Part shown: positions 29,656-42,802 of the stretch, piece after piece | How positions within the stretch are numbered: position 1 is the stretch's first letter | How the letters are laid out: each line of letters starts with the position of its first letter | Assembly (NCBI GenBank): GCA_002633005.1 | Contig: NMRA01000001.1 | Location: 3,957,390-4,021,389, forward strand | Length of the DNA: 64,000 nucleotides | From: Phoronis australis | Taxonomy: Eukaryota; Phoronida; Phoronidae | Direction of reading: 5' to 3' | Notes under the pieces: model-generated | What the model was told of the DNA's origin: nothing | Database searches by the model: none | What the model saw: only the letters and a program-made list of their open reading frames with translations | Translations under genes and position numbers: made by a program

Positions 29656-32600
29656 TTCTTCAGTTGTTCACATAAGCAGAAAAGCTGAAGTTCAGCTCGT
29701 CAGCTTGTAAAATTCAGCGACAGCCTGCCGAAGTCGACTGAGCGAGGATTAAAGAGAGGAAACTCAAGGCGACCTCCATTGGAAACTTTGTGACGTGTTA
29801 CTAAGAGCGTCACCTGCTGGCAGCAGTGAATAATACCATGGATTAAATACTATTTAATCTATGATAACACGCCCGATTCCATAAAATCAAACGCGAATTT
29901 AAATACCGTATCCTGCCATGTAAACGCCCACTGCTCATTAAGTTCGTTAAGTGTGCAGGGTTGCTTGTTAACCTAGGAACCAGTTTTAACGCCCAACCTG
30001 GACAACCTCCAGTGGCACGATGAAAATTTTGTTAAATGTTTTCAAAATGTCGCATTTTCGGCATTTCTTGAAAAATAAGTCGGAAAAGTAAGTAAGTCTA
30101 CTTTAGCGGTAAATAGACAGATCAACATCAAAATACGAAGTTATCCAGGACAGTAGGTTCATAACAACCCTTATTCGTATGGTGTGAGGGCGTTTGCACG
30201 GTCAGGTGCCGGTCGTAGGCCTATACTTGATTAGTTGTGGTCACTTGCACGAACATATATAAACACCCATTCCCAACTTTCTGCATTGTGGAAAACTTGA
30301 AACAAGATGAAATGTCAAATAAGTATTGCGTTTCTCTAAACAACCATCTTTTAATTTTTTTCATGAAAATCATGAATATAAGTACTATTTTGATAGCCCC
30401 TCTTGCAAAACAGACTAAAAACAATTCCTAACATTGTGTAAAGTATAGTTGCATAAATTTTTGTTATCAAAATACGAAAACAAAGTGACGATGGTTGTCA
30501 ATTGTGAGGCATGAGAATTTGGATTTTTTAGTGAAATGGCGGAGATGAAAAGAAAATACTTACACAGTTAATCCTGATGGTTTGCTTCGATGTTCACGTT
30601 GGTATCGGAAATATAACCCCCACGATAAGGAATCTTATGAGGCCGGTTTTCATTTTTTAACCAATCCAACGGCATTAGCTAGAACTCGATTTTTAATAGC
30701 ACAACAACAAATTTTCAAAAATTGTCTTTGGTGCCCGCCCGTCTCTCTTGCGGAAAATTGTGATAGATTTTTTAGGGTACATAGGAAAAAGAACTTCGGT
30801 CGGTCGTTTTTGGTTGTTTCAGAATGTTCAGGGTAATTTTCTTTCATGCATTAAATCCCCGTAACTAAGTAACCAGTGAATCCGTGAGTACGTATACAGG
30901 GATTGATTGGGGCAAAGTGGTGCAATACATTTGCCTTGACGACAAACTGAGCGGTGATCAAGCGGAGACAGAATGAGGTGAAATTGAACCTCAACTATAT
31001 GTAGGTCATTTATGGGACACGTGAGTGATGACATGCCTGAGTGGCGTCTGCAATTTTATAAAGAAGAAAGCCAATCTTGTTCTGACGCCCCCATTTGAAA
31101 CATTTAGTTTTGCCCCTTCGCACACAACATATGCTTACAGACAAACACGAAAGTACAATGTCCCAGTGTCATTTTTAGAATGACTTAAAGTGCGCCAGGC
31201 ATGCTCTCAAGGCCGAATAACGAACTCAAAGATGGCTTAATTCTCGATCGTCTAAGTAAAGAACAAGTTGAGATCAATTTTAAAACAGCAACTGATCTGA
31301 GTCAAAAGTGGATCGCTAGTTTATAAACGAGAAACAATTGAGGTTTAACCTGTACTCACGCTAGCGAATTCAAAGGCTTATATACAGCGGTTTATTGTAA
31401 ACTCGGTATTAGGTCTCCGTCTCTTCGATCACACGGTGTAGTAGATTGGTCAACGTAGACACGTACGCACATTTGGAAGTAATAAAACGGACAGCATGAT
31501 TTCCAAAGTTACGCCCAAAAGACCTGTAAGTATTCTTCTTTACAAAACTTAGAACCAGCTTTTGCATACTCATCTGCTGTTGATTTAAAATAGCAGTAAC
31601 GCCGACAATTTCTCACGTCTACGTGAACTTTGTAAATATAACAATAAAATAATCTTCAACATCAATCGTTTCGAACACAAAAACTAGAAACAATTTCCAA
31701 GATTATTCCGTTACTGTATTTATTCTTCGTTTAGTTTTATGCAAAAATGCGGAGATTCCCGCCAAGTACTTAATCATTGTTTGGTAAACTTATACATCAT
31801 CAAACACTCGACGTTCTATTGTATGTGCGGTCCTTTTTCATCAGTTATTGTACTTGGTATGTAAATAAATGTGGTATGGTGCATGGAACACATTTTTGGA
31901 ACCAGTTAGCAGTGAGCGGAACAGAGATAGGAAAAAATACACCTGCTTCAATAACTTCACCAACAAACTTGGAATATACATGGCATTCAGTCCTTCACGA
32001 GAGAGCCCCTGAACGCTTTCAACGAGCGTTGAGATGCATATCCAAAGACCACGCCATATAGGCTTCTTTTCATCGAAATTACACGGAAATCGTAAAGGAG
32101 TTTCAAAAACACAAATTGTGTACTTGTTTATCATAATATGCACGTTCTTGAGAAATTATCACCCCGAAACTATTAGAGGAGTTGTCGAAGTACTTTGATA
32201 ACTTAAAGCTACCTTTTGCCCCTATTTAGCTGTCAATGTTGAATTCTTAACCGAAGCGATTTTAGGTATAACAACATTATCGCGCTCACCCTGAATTACT
32301 GTCGAATGAGCACTGAGACAACCCAGGTCACAGATAACAGGTAAATGAGCCATTTTCGAATCCGCAATTTTTACTACTGGCCAACCTTAATAAACTCTGA
32401 ATCGTTTTTTTCTGTCGCTGAAAGTTTCAGTGTTCTTGTTGGAAACGGAAATAGCATCCTATCAAGGTAACGAATATTATGAGACTGAAGTTCTGAGATT
32501 TTTTAGTCACATAAACATGGCGAAATGCAGCTTTAAGTGAATTCTCTACGCACAGAAGCACATAATTATGCATTAGTTAAAGTCACTATGAACAATGTTC

Positions 32601-33730
32601 TAGTGTCAAACTCAGCTCTCTTCTCAGGGTATTTGCATTACCAAACCAAAGTCATCGCGTCCTTACTTTTCGATTTAATTGATATTGTTGCCATAAATCG
32701 CATGACTTCCGGCCCCCAGGTAAGCCCTAGGCGACTATAAAAGTAATTGCAGCGATCTGGTACACGTTGCACCAGACGTGCGCAAGCCGCTAATGTGGGC
32801 TCATTGCACTGATCACTTGGAAGCACTTCTAAGTTTTGTGATTTATTAATACGTTGATAAAACCAAGCTGAGGAGCTGTAGACCTGACTCAAGGGTCTGG
32901 CAGTGTGTCCCAGTGGGACTCGAACCCACGACCTTGAGTAGAGGAAGCAGAGAGTTATCCCTGCCTCTTACTTTAGCGACTAACCCGCCGACTTGAAATT
33001 TTCGGAAGAAAAAACAACCTGTAAGTTGTTCTTAAGTATAGAAATCATTTTTGATCTGTGTGAGGAAAAATAAGATGCCGATTTTATAATGGTGAATGAC
33101 TTAAATCATATTTTTTTACAGAAACCAAGGGTTTACTTTCCGTTTAACTTGCACATATAAGTGTATTTTCAGTACATACATACATAGCAGAAATATAAAG
33201 TAATTAACGCAGTGTGAACATCTATTGAATTTTGCATTCAGTCAATTTTTGATGTGGAAACCCGATTGGCAATGGAGCAGTCTTTTTCTTTTTGGGATTT
33301 GGCTTTATTGGAAGGGCTTGTGCTTTTTGATTTTGTAAATATATACTCCAGGCAATAAACCTGCTGGTGTGTTCTCTCGGGTAGCGATTGTAAGTGTTTT
33401 GTTGTGCTACCTGTCAACATGAACTAGATTGTAAAATGCACCCGATAACATGATAAAATATATACGTGACTGTGTTATCACCCGAAGTGTCCAGTCGAAG
33501 TCCATGCCCCGCAAGTCACAAACGTGATTATGTTTTACTAGAGCGCATGCGTTATTATAAACGCGTACCTTAATGGTGAAATAATATTCATTTGATAAAT
33601 ATAATTACTCTTTACTGGAATACCCTTTAGTTAAGTCTACTGTGCGCAGTGGAGTTGGGAATACGGATAGAAAACTCATAAGAAATTTTCTAGGGTAATT
33701 TTTTGTAGCGACACGGTTCGTTAAGCTACT
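29656..33730. other. Divergent ABHD2-YeeE-like intergenic region
   Basis: About 4.1 kb that should contain the promoters of both flanking genes. A tRNA-derived SINE fragment lies at about 32905-32994. The other short ORFs (for example 30582-30836 and 31777-32061) show no domain and were not accepted. I did not recognise core promoter elements. Confidence 0.6.
32905..32994 (-). repeat. tRNA-derived SINE or tRNA pseudogene
   Basis: Read on the minus strand, this segment has a perfect B box GGTTCGAGTCC (32916-32926) inside an intact T-arm GTGGG-loop-CCCAC. It also has an A-box-like GGGTTAGTCGC about 50 bases upstream. The acceptor stem does not pair fully, and the middle region has an extended purine-rich arm, so a functional tRNA is unlikely. 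A SINE head or a decayed tRNA gene fits best. Confidence 0.65.
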
Positions 33731-36700
33731 ATGACTGATAAGTTGCATGTTCGTGTTACGCAGGATCATGAACAAGCGGTCAAACAACTCGCTTGGGTGA
33801 ACGAAAAGTCTGCGGATAGGTCCAAAATCAGCGTGGATCCACCTTTACCGACACCAAAGGAAGGGGCAACGTTCCGGAATAGATGCGTGACCTTCACGAA
33901 GCTCTTCGTCTGCTTTGTTACCGGAATTGTATTTGGGATATGCGCAGAAAAATCAAGAGGTAAATTTTGGCCAATATTGTAAAGGGCCTACTATACAAAT
34001 ATTTTTATTAGTAAACACAAACATTGAATACTTGCACTAGCATACAGATTATAAACAATTTGATGCAAAAAAAATCCCCCGGGCAAGTTTGTCCTGAAAA
34101 GACTTTTAAATGGCTATTGGTATCCAGTCTAGTAAAATTCTAAGTGAGGAAGAATGGCCCCAAATGTTCTTTAGAAACCTTTGTTCGAACTAGTTTAAGT
34201 TAACCAACGATTTTTCAGGGTTATAGGCTAACCTCGGCCTATAGAAGTTTTGTTTGTTAAAAAATAATTCCAGAATAGGACAAGCAAGTGAAGCTAACGG
34301 CGCCAGAACAAATCGTGTAGTGTGCCTCTCAGTCACGAAGGTTGTAGACCTATGCCGTATTTTACACAAAAACTAACGCCAGTACATTTTTTTTAAATGC
34401 ATACGTTACGGTGGAAAAAACCAGAACATGCTTTTAAAATACTTAAAAGTGTTTTGTTTCCTCGAGAGTGTTCAAATTTGAGCAGACGCTGCCGTGAAAA
34501 AAAGTAATAATCATTGTGTAGGAAGCGCCGCTCCTGACTCAGTGGACGTGACCACAATGCCCGATTACTGTCTTCGTGACGTGAATGTTCCACTTGAACG
34601 CTATGCTTGCTCTATTAAAAACTGCTCTCTCAAGCCACAGATTTTTTTTCAAAACGTCATAGCAAATTGCGTGATGGTACAGCACAGCGTTACCTTTGAA
34701 ACATTTATGTAAATGTTTAGGCCTATGCACAGAAGGTTAGGATACACTGTCTAACCAATATCGTAACGTCCGAGCCCGTCCTAGTTGAAACTTGAGGAAG
34801 CGGGCTGAGTATGAAATGAAGCGCGTAAAAAATGGCTTCGAATGCGACAACGTCCACGGGCGGGGCTCTTACTCAGACAGTATCACGCATAAACAGTTTC
34901 CATACGGTATTTTACGTTTTCGAGATAGCACCGCGACTGAACTACTTTGGCAGAGCCCTAACCCGAAATTACAGTTTTACCGTGCGTGGCAATCGTAACT
35001 ATTTAGAAAGTTTGCAGCAAACGCCTTCTTTGGGAATTAAAGCTGCAGTTTACCCGGTCTCATAACATTTCTTACCGTTATAGGAGTCTACTTTCGTTAC
35101 CAACACCAACTATCAGCCATTCAAGAAAACCCTTCACAGTTTACTGACGTTGCCCAAGCCTAAAATTGTGAATTTGAAAATAGCGCATGTATGCATTGCC
35201 TATGACTTAAACTGCCGGCCCATTCGGCAGCACTTCAAGATCGGAGGAGCACGGTATTATTTTAAAACTCGAATGTGCTTCAGTTGAAAATTCACCACTG
35301 ACAGCTAAACAACGGCAAAATGCTGCTTTGATTTCAGAATAACCTTACAGCGTGTTTCAAATGTACTAAAATTTAAATAACTTCCAACGCTGACTCTAGA
35401 ATCACGCCTAGTTCTATTATTTTTTATCGTTTTACATGCCACTGTTACTTCTTGTGTTGATTGCTGAAATCGGTGACAATAAACGTTCCTCGTCAGGCAG
35501 CAATGTCACGGTTTCCCTTTAAAGGACACAAACGGTTTTACGGCCGAAAAATGCATTTTGGGTAGGAATGACTTCTTGAAGTTACTAGCTGTAACCAGAG
35601 ATACAAAACAGCAAAATCTGTTGACTGTGTTTTTGTGAATATTATATATCGCGGATTCCTAACAAAGACTTCCGGTCAAAGTTAACTGAAATAAAGGCGT
35701 CCGGCAACCTCATCTCCTATTTAGTTGCAAGGCGCCGTGAAAATAGTCAACGCGGGTGGTGTCTAGTTAGTGAAGTGCAGATCAGACCCGGCTTGATAAA
35801 AGACAAACGTATGTGAGAAAAAGGGACGAAGAACCATCCCCGAGAAATGAAAAATTAAGTACGAAATCCGCTGAACTACAGTACGAGATGAATTGAACAT
35901 TTCCAGAAATAATAGGGTTGCATTCCTCTCTCGTCTTTCAAAAATGGTTTTATATTCATGCTTACCTTGGTGTGGCATTAAGCGTAAACCTAAAATTGTT
36001 TTTGAAAAGCTTCAATTGTAATGTTTCCAGTTTTTCACTAATTAATATCCGATCGAGCATTTGTTACCTCGCGGAGTCTCAAAAAACTTAGAATGATCTC
36101 GGCGAGTTGGCAACATAATAAAACGAAACTGACTTTAATGAAAGGCCTAATTCGCCTTGAAAATCAGATAACTTGATGATTTTTACTGCTATTCTAATAC
36201 AGTTTTTTTGGGGAACAATTATATTGTATTAACAGAGTACTATAATGTCATTAGACTCGCCTGGACCTCTTAAAAATTCACAATTGTTGGGCAAGTGAGC
36301 GTGTGAGCAACGTGGTTCAACATCTGGGAAAGTCGAGGGTACCTTGTCTCGCGGATTTTTTCGAAAATATATGAAAAAGATAAACATATTCACGCAAGAA
36401 AACCAAAGTACTTTGGATGAAAAAGTTCCAAGCGACTGTTAAATTCTTGTCTGAGATAAATTCGTGTATTCTGCAAATTTTATTCATGTTTCATTGTTGC
36501 CGATTATGTCACTTATTTGTTCAGTACTTTTAATTTGTAAATATAAAAATGTGAAATATTCTTAAATGTTTATTTTCAGTCTACGAACCCATCAACATTA
36601 GACAACAGTTTGTCTTCTCAAACTTCATTATGTTGAAAATGTTTTTATCCGCTGTGCTATCAGGTAGGTATTGTTTTATGTCCTTCTATTAATTTCTCGG

Positions 36701-39700
36701 AAAGACGGTTAGAACCCGGACAAGGGGCTGTACATACCAAGTAAAGGAAGCGATACAATTTGAAGTCACGTGACAGAATCGACTTGGTTTGACCTGTCAA
36801 AATAGTATATTTACGAAAGCTAAAGATTAACGTAACGTAATGGTGCTGTAGAAAAGTGCTGTGTTAATAAGTACCGGGGGCATTTGTACTAGGGATAGAC
36901 GTATTATACGCTAACGTTATTGAAACAACCAAAAACGTGAATTTTAATGGCTAACGTATTTTATTCAAACTATTCGGTTGTTCAGCATGACGTTGTTTTG
37001 ACGTTTTGGACCCAATCAAATGAAAAATGCTAAAATTAAAAAAAAATAATAGTACTAGTTTTGCCAGATTTACGTATCGCCGTAAATTAGTCAGGACTTG
37101 GAAAATTATTACCTGGCTATGGACTTGGCCAATCTTAATCCTTCTCAACCCCTTGGGAGCAATCCTTGTCGGAATACATCGTTGAATCCAACACTTCAAG
37201 TGTTAAATTGCCTCCGTGGTTACCCGAATCGGAAGAAATCAAAACCAGTAAAAAATTTGAATATGTGATGTGACTGTGCATTGCTATTCCTATTTGAGGG
37301 CCCAAATCCCGCCATAATAGTGGGTGATACGTCTTCACTTAACAACCGAATACATTTCATGTAAGAAAAAACTGTATTAATAAATTTGATTTATGTATTT
37401 CTGTTTCAGGCCAGGTTGTATTGATAGTGCTTTCTTTAATTCCAATTACAAGAAGAAAGTTTGAAAAGTGTGTGGAGGCCTTCGTGGGGTGCCTGTCGGA
37501 GAGGGGCATTCTCTCTAGTTCCATAGGTCCATTTCTTCTCGGCATCGGAATGGCTCTTGCGGGAGCGGTAAATATAGACTATGGACTCCTAACGTGCAAA
37601 AACTTTACTAGATCCAGACTCTTCTACAGCATTAAACTATGTTCTATATTCTATTAGATGGCCGTATTGTGATAATATGCTCTAAACGTTTTGCTGAACT
37701 TTAACTTCTTAAGATGTTCATTGTTACTTTAATTTCACGACACTCTTCTTTCAGTGTCCAGGCATGACGATGGTGCAACTTGGAACGTGGACTCCTTTTG
37801 CAAGTAAGCAGAATACGGTCGGCAATTAATTATGCCAGTAGACCTGAATAAAAGTTCTGAATAACCAGTCTTAAGAATGCACACAATTATACAGCCAGAG
37901 TTGTGGTATTAGTCAGTTCATACATAGGCCATGCAAGCAATCTCATCTCAGTTGCCCAAATCATCATAGAGTAGTTAGCCTGTCTCCCTCACAAACAGTA
38001 TGTTCTTACCGTTGATCTCATTTTCTTCCCACTCACCACTGACGGATCTAAGGTAGTACAAGGGAGCCGCGCACAATGTGCCAAGTATAGATGTTCTCGT
38101 CAGCGCTAAAATGGTTTGCCGTCCCATATTGGTCACCTATAAAATGGAGCGAGAGGGTCAGGTTGCCACCTTTTCCAGAAACGGGTGGAAAAGTAGAGTG
38201 TCTCATGAAAATGTGTTTAAGGTTCCTGGCTGCAAAAAGGACATGGCGAGAATGCAACAGATCTCGTGGGCAATATATCGGCCTAACCGCCGCTAAGCGG
38301 TGAACGCTGCCCTCTGCCGGCTTCATCGCGCCATGCAGATATGTCACCACGAAACGCATGTGAAACGGTTTAGTCAATCAAATCTGCGCAAGATGATTCA
38401 AATCTCTTCTCTGTTGATTGCCACGAATACGTTTGTCCTGTCAAAAAAGAACTCTACAGGTGCAGTGGACTCTCTCTTGTTTGATGTTTGCTGGGAGCGG
38501 GCCGGGGGGTGTCGTGATCTCTTTTGTCGATCAGTTCACCCAGTACCACAAAGACCACGTGAGGCCAGGTGCATGTTTTGTTACATGCGACCGAACCTGA
38601 AACTGTAACCAAAGTGATGAAGAGCGAGCATGGCAACCATTGTGATTATTTTACAGTTTTGACCTTTTGTGGAGGACTGGTTGGGACGCTGTTATACGGC
38701 TTGCTTGCTGATCACGTGACGAACTGGATTCGCCCAAAGACCAAGTTCACTAAACACACGTACGTCTTTTCTACCGGTGATTGCTTTGGTAGAACAGTCA
38801 GGTTAATTTTTTGAAAAAATGTAGTTTGAAAATTTGACTTCGTTTGTTTTTTGCCAAAATAAGTGAAGAAGGAGAAAAACACATTGACTTACAGAAATGC
38901 ACCAATGGCTGATAAAGTTCTAAGCAAGCGTCAAATTCAGAGTTGGCTGAGATGAAACTCGTGTAAGTCTGTTCTACTTCGCGCAATTTCGTAGCCTGAG
39001 GAAGCGGACTGTGGCAGGTGCAAATCCCGGCCAATCCGAAATTGTCGAGATGTGCGATTTTCGCACCCTTGCTGTTCGAGTAATAACAAAATAGTAACAA
39101 ATGGTTTTTCTGTATGATATTATATTAAAAATTTGTCTCTCAAATATTATTTTGGAATTAAGATTGAAAAGCAGAGTTCTTTTGGGAAATGTTGAGTATT
39201 GTTAGGCCATGACCCTATATTTCAATATGAGGACGTTGTTTTGGGCAGAATGCCAGTCTTAATTTTTCCTTTTTTGCCATCCATTCATGACTTTTATGCT
39301 GGATTTTACGGTAGAGCGTTTCATCGTGCCCGCTGTTTTCTTATTCAAACCGTCGCTCGAAGTATTGTCATTCTCAGTTGCTTTGCTATGGTTTCTGGGA
39401 TATATATGACCGGCAAGCAAAAGCCGAAAATGGGCCTTTGACGGTTTTTCCTACTTGGGCCGTTGTAACAATTTGGGCCTGTACTATAGTGCAGGCCCAA
39501 ATTGTCACAACGTCCCAAACTATTGTGTCAATTTGGGCAAAGAGTCACAATTTGGCCTGCAGCGCTGACCCAAATTGTCACATTTTTGAAGTTGCGACAA
39601 TTTGAGTCTGCAAAGCGCGCCATTCCTCGATTTATTGTCACGCTGATTCGTGAACAGAAACTTGCCATTTGTTCTAAAATTTATCCGCGGTAAGAGTGCC

Positions 39701-42700
39701 TGAGTGTGGTTGAAATTCAAGTTCCGTGGTAAAAGTTGTTTCGCAGCTCGATATCAATCTTAGAATTATTAGTTTTAATAGGTGTATCATTTGTGTAGTC
39801 TTTTCTGTAATTGTCTGTATTTAATATCTTGCATATTCAATTACAAAATACCATTAAAATCCTCTCAAGTACATCGTTGGTGAAAGTAACAAAATACGAA
39901 ATCAACATATTTAGACAACTACATGGAAAACTGTAAAAATTCTACCCAGTGTATTAACTAGCAGTGTGAGGTCAAAAAGTGAACACAGCTGCATTGTACT
40001 GAGTAACACTTAGGAACCTACAATTATCATTATTCGAGGGAAACGAATTCAACTTACTTTATTCGATCATGAGAAAATGATAATAAGAACAGAATACATC
40101 ACAGAAAGTTGTTTAATTAACACAACCTCGAAGTTATCCCGCTCTATGGCAGTGTATAATTTGTGGCAGGAATAATTAGCCAAAATGTAGCTTTGTGAAT
40201 TCCTGAAGGACAAGATACATGGTTAAGACAAAAGTTGATAATTTCATGTGTGTAATCTGCAGTTTTTACACACTGTTTCAAAGCAGTGTTAATCTTGTTT
40301 TATTCCCATGCAGAGTGTTCGAGAAGCTCAATCTGCCGTTTGCAGTCGTGGCGCTACCAATGGTGCTGATACTACTTGCTGTTGTCGTTTGTCTGGAATA
40401 CTTCATTCCATGGTCTTCAGTTGGACAGTTAACGGTAGGAGCAACTTAAGATGGGCAACCTCCATCATTTATGTGACATAACATTTGAAACACACAAGTT
40501 TTCTCATCAGCGAAGACGATTCGGTTAACAGGAAAGTCTCATAGATAAGTGCCACTAGATGAAAAATTATTGCTACTGCGTAGCAAACGGTCGCAACTTA
40601 AAGTGCGCATATCAAACTTACAAAGACCGATCCAGCTTTTTATGAAAAATGTGGTCCAAATCAAACGATAGATTTCTGAAGATAATTCTCTGTCACAAAT
40701 GTCGGGATCTCTGCTCCAGTGGTCAACAGGAATGAAAATAAAAGAAATCGTCTATTTCCCATGTTTTTGTTTCTACCGCTTTGGCTAAAAAGGAGGGCCC
40801 GGATTCCTCTGGACCCTCCTCTGAATCCCCCTATGACATATAAATCATCTAGATTTGGCAGTCGATTTAATTTGTACTTGCAGGTACCAAATAGTCCCAC
40901 GGCTACAATAATTACTGCACGTGCATGGCCCCCATTTGCCAGTGGATTGGTGATTGGATTACTGCAAATGATAATCATTTTTTCCGTTGACGACTCATTG
41001 GGGTCAACCAGTGCATACGTAACGCTCGTTTCTCAGTGGGTCGTGACAGAAAAACTAATGAACAGATTTCCATATCTCGCGCGTGCCCGCGTTGGACTCG
41101 GCAACTGGTGGCAGGTAGGTTCCATGATCTACATCAGGAAATATTGATACACGCTGCTTACATGTTGTTCGAGACCTTTTCTGACTCAGTTTTTATCTGT
41201 ACTTCAGAAAAGTTCAATTTTGTTGAGAGCAAGGACGAAATACTTTCTAAAATGCTCTCAAATGAGGCAAGTAATTTCAAATCCATCTCCTCACCTAATT
41301 TTTAGTCATTACGAAACCAGTTCGCAGAATAATTTTGTGGAATGTTCTGTGAATGCCTCTTTCATAATCATTGCCAGATAAAAATACGAAATTCAGAAAA
41401 ATCTTTTTATCTTATAGGAACATAGTAAAAATTAGATTTAAAGCGGAATTCGGCTTTGTGACACACTGTGTACAAATGACTATGAAATATTGCAAAGAGA
41501 AGATCGTGAACGATATTCTGGTTGGAATGAGAAATTTCCTATGCTCATTATTCTCAAAACTTAAATTAACTATTTAGCACGAAAATCGGAATATTGCTCA
41601 ACATCATGTTTCTTTATAGGTTTTCTACTTATTTGGGATCGTGTTAGGAGGAGGAGTCTCGGCCATATCTTCCAACACGTACATGAGTGTTAAAGGTGTC
41701 CACCCAGCCGCCGCCTTCTTCGGGGGATTCTTAATGCTCATTGGGTCACGACTGGGTGCAGGCTGTACGAGGTAATAGCAAATCTCACAGGAGTCATGGT
41801 TCTGACACTGCAGCGAGATGAATACATGGCTACCCTGATACTACACTCGCTTCCTGATCGGAGATCCTCATTTCATTCCGCCACCAAGGACTCAAAGCCC
41901 CATACAGCAATGTCTTTGGAAACCACAGTTTTCCCTTTTTAAAGTTCTCTAGTACCTTATCGACAGGTCTGTGTACGTAGCCAAGTATCTACACAAGTAC
42001 AAATTTTAAATGCGTAAAAGCATATTTTTTTTCTGAAAATTAAAAGATATTTATTTCTTCCACTCTCCGTATTTTTTCTGCCCCAAATATTTATTCAACT
42101 GCTGCACAATGATTCCAAGAGTACACAGTTCCTTTTTGGACAACCTTTTTATGACACCGAAGCAGTGTTCTGATCGAGTGACAGTGTGACAACTGGATTA
42201 TGACTCAAATTACCTAATAGGATTGTAAAAATAGCTTTTGTGTTCAGGTAATCCAAATACACTGGTTGACCTCATCTTTGATTGACCAATAAAGAACCAG
42301 ATATCAGAATTGTTCAGACTCCAATACTAATGGACAGTTAAACACGTAGGGGACACATTTGAATGATCAGTTGACTCTGAGAATATCTTTCTACATGTAC
42401 AGTCTAATGGTGATTCTTCAACAAATGATGACATGGGTTCCATGACTGACATTCAGTGACACGCGTTTGTCATGGCCAGTACAATTGAAGTTGATCGCAA
42501 TTGTCTTCCATAATCGCCTTTATAGTGATCCGTTATTTCTTTTTAAAGCAGTTGGATATTTAACATTGTAGACTGTAAGTGAAACGAAAGTACTCGTTTT
42601 GTCTGTATATGTATTTTGCATTTGTACAATAACGTGTAAACTTTAGCATCACTGACTTTTCAGCGGACACGGATTGTCGGGAATGGCGGTGCTTGCATGG

Positions 42701-42802
42701 CTGTCGTTCCTAGCTGTCCCCATGATGTTTGCAGGAGGAATTGGTACGTCGTTTGCCATGTACGCTACAGGAGCACTGGGCGACATCTACTCGTGGAGCT
42801 AA
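33731..42802 (+). CDS. YeeE/YedE (Sulf_transp, TsuA-like) membrane protein
   Basis: Bacterial members of this family (PF04143) import thiosulfate or related sulfur compounds; the substrate of animal homologues is, to my knowledge, untested. Nine exons: 33731-33959, 36580-36663, 37410-37567, 37755-37803, 38657-38759, 40314-40434, 40884-41114, 41620-41771 and 42664-42802 (TAA). Phases 1, 1, 0, 1, 2, 0, 0, 2 all match, giving 421 residues. Many hydrophobic segments are visible. Family hallmarks: FGICAEKSRVYEP (residues 69-80), LAGACPGM.MVQLGTW (about 154-168; Cys158 opens exon 4), a second-half G.VLGGGVSA block, and GCTSGHGLSGM (373-383, split by the last intron). The N-terminus has about 55 hydrophilic residues not typical of bacterial forms. 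An in-frame TAA at 33722 makes the ATG at 33731 the first start. GT-AG introns and flanking animal genes argue against contamination. Confidence 0.9.
35528..35650 (+). repeat. Dispersed repeat family, copy 1 of 3 (TTTTACGGCCG family)
   Basis: Shared blocks are GGTTTTACGGCCGAAAA, GACTTCTTGAAGTTA, an ACCAGAG..ATA block and TTTTTG.GA. The other copies are at about 53962-54110 and 56668-56820, in the same orientation. No ORF is conserved. Confidence 0.8.
35800..36400 (+). repeat. Dispersed repeat family, copy 1 (related to 58880-59330)
   Basis: It shares with 58880-59330, in the same order, TTCATGCTTAC.TTGG, TTTTTGAAAA, CACTAATTAA-like, GAGTCTCAAAA and GGGAAAGTCGAGGGT-like blocks. Similarity is patchy, so this is an old family. 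Confidence 0.55.
36664..38656 (+). other. YeeE-like gene introns 2-4 (with exons 3 and 4 between)
   Basis: Introns 36664-37409, 37568-37754 and 37804-38656 have donors GTAGGT, GTAAAT and GTAAGC and acceptors ending TTTCAG or TTACAG. Exons 3 and 4 sit at 37410-37567 and 37755-37803. The overlapping ORFs at 38048-38608 lie inside intron 4 and match no family I know. Confidence 0.75.
38760..40313 (+). other. YeeE-like gene intron 5
   Basis: About 1.55 kb with donor GTACGT and an acceptor ending CATGCAG. It contains the CAATTTGGG motif cluster at 39459-39606. Confidence 0.8.
39459..39606. repeat. Cluster of CAATTTGGG / CCCAAATTG motifs
   Basis: Within about 150 bases the motif (GT)(C/A)ACAATTTGGG or its complement occurs about six times in alternating orientation. 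The cluster includes a hairpin of GGGCCTGTACTATAGTGCAGGCCC flanked by AACAATTT and AAATTGTC. It looks like a compact palindromic or foldback element, or an array of binding sites. The function is unknown. Confidence 0.7.
40435..42663 (+). other. YeeE-like gene introns 6-8 (with exons 7 and 8 between)
   Basis: Introns 40435-40883, 41115-41619 and 41772-42663 have donors GTAGGA, GTAGGT and GTAATA. Exons 7 and 8 are at 40884-41114 and 41620-41771. Intron 6 includes G-rich and C-rich fragments near 40790-40835 that resemble degraded ends of the GGATCCGCC TIR family. No other gene was seen. Confidence 0.7.

Larger units (their letters stand above)
33960..36579 (+). other. YeeE-like gene intron 1
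   Basis: About 2.6 kb with donor GTAAAT and an acceptor ending TTTTCAG. It contains dispersed repeats at 35528-35650 and about 35800-36400. ORFs such as 34792-35065 have no recognisable domain. Confidence 0.8.
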
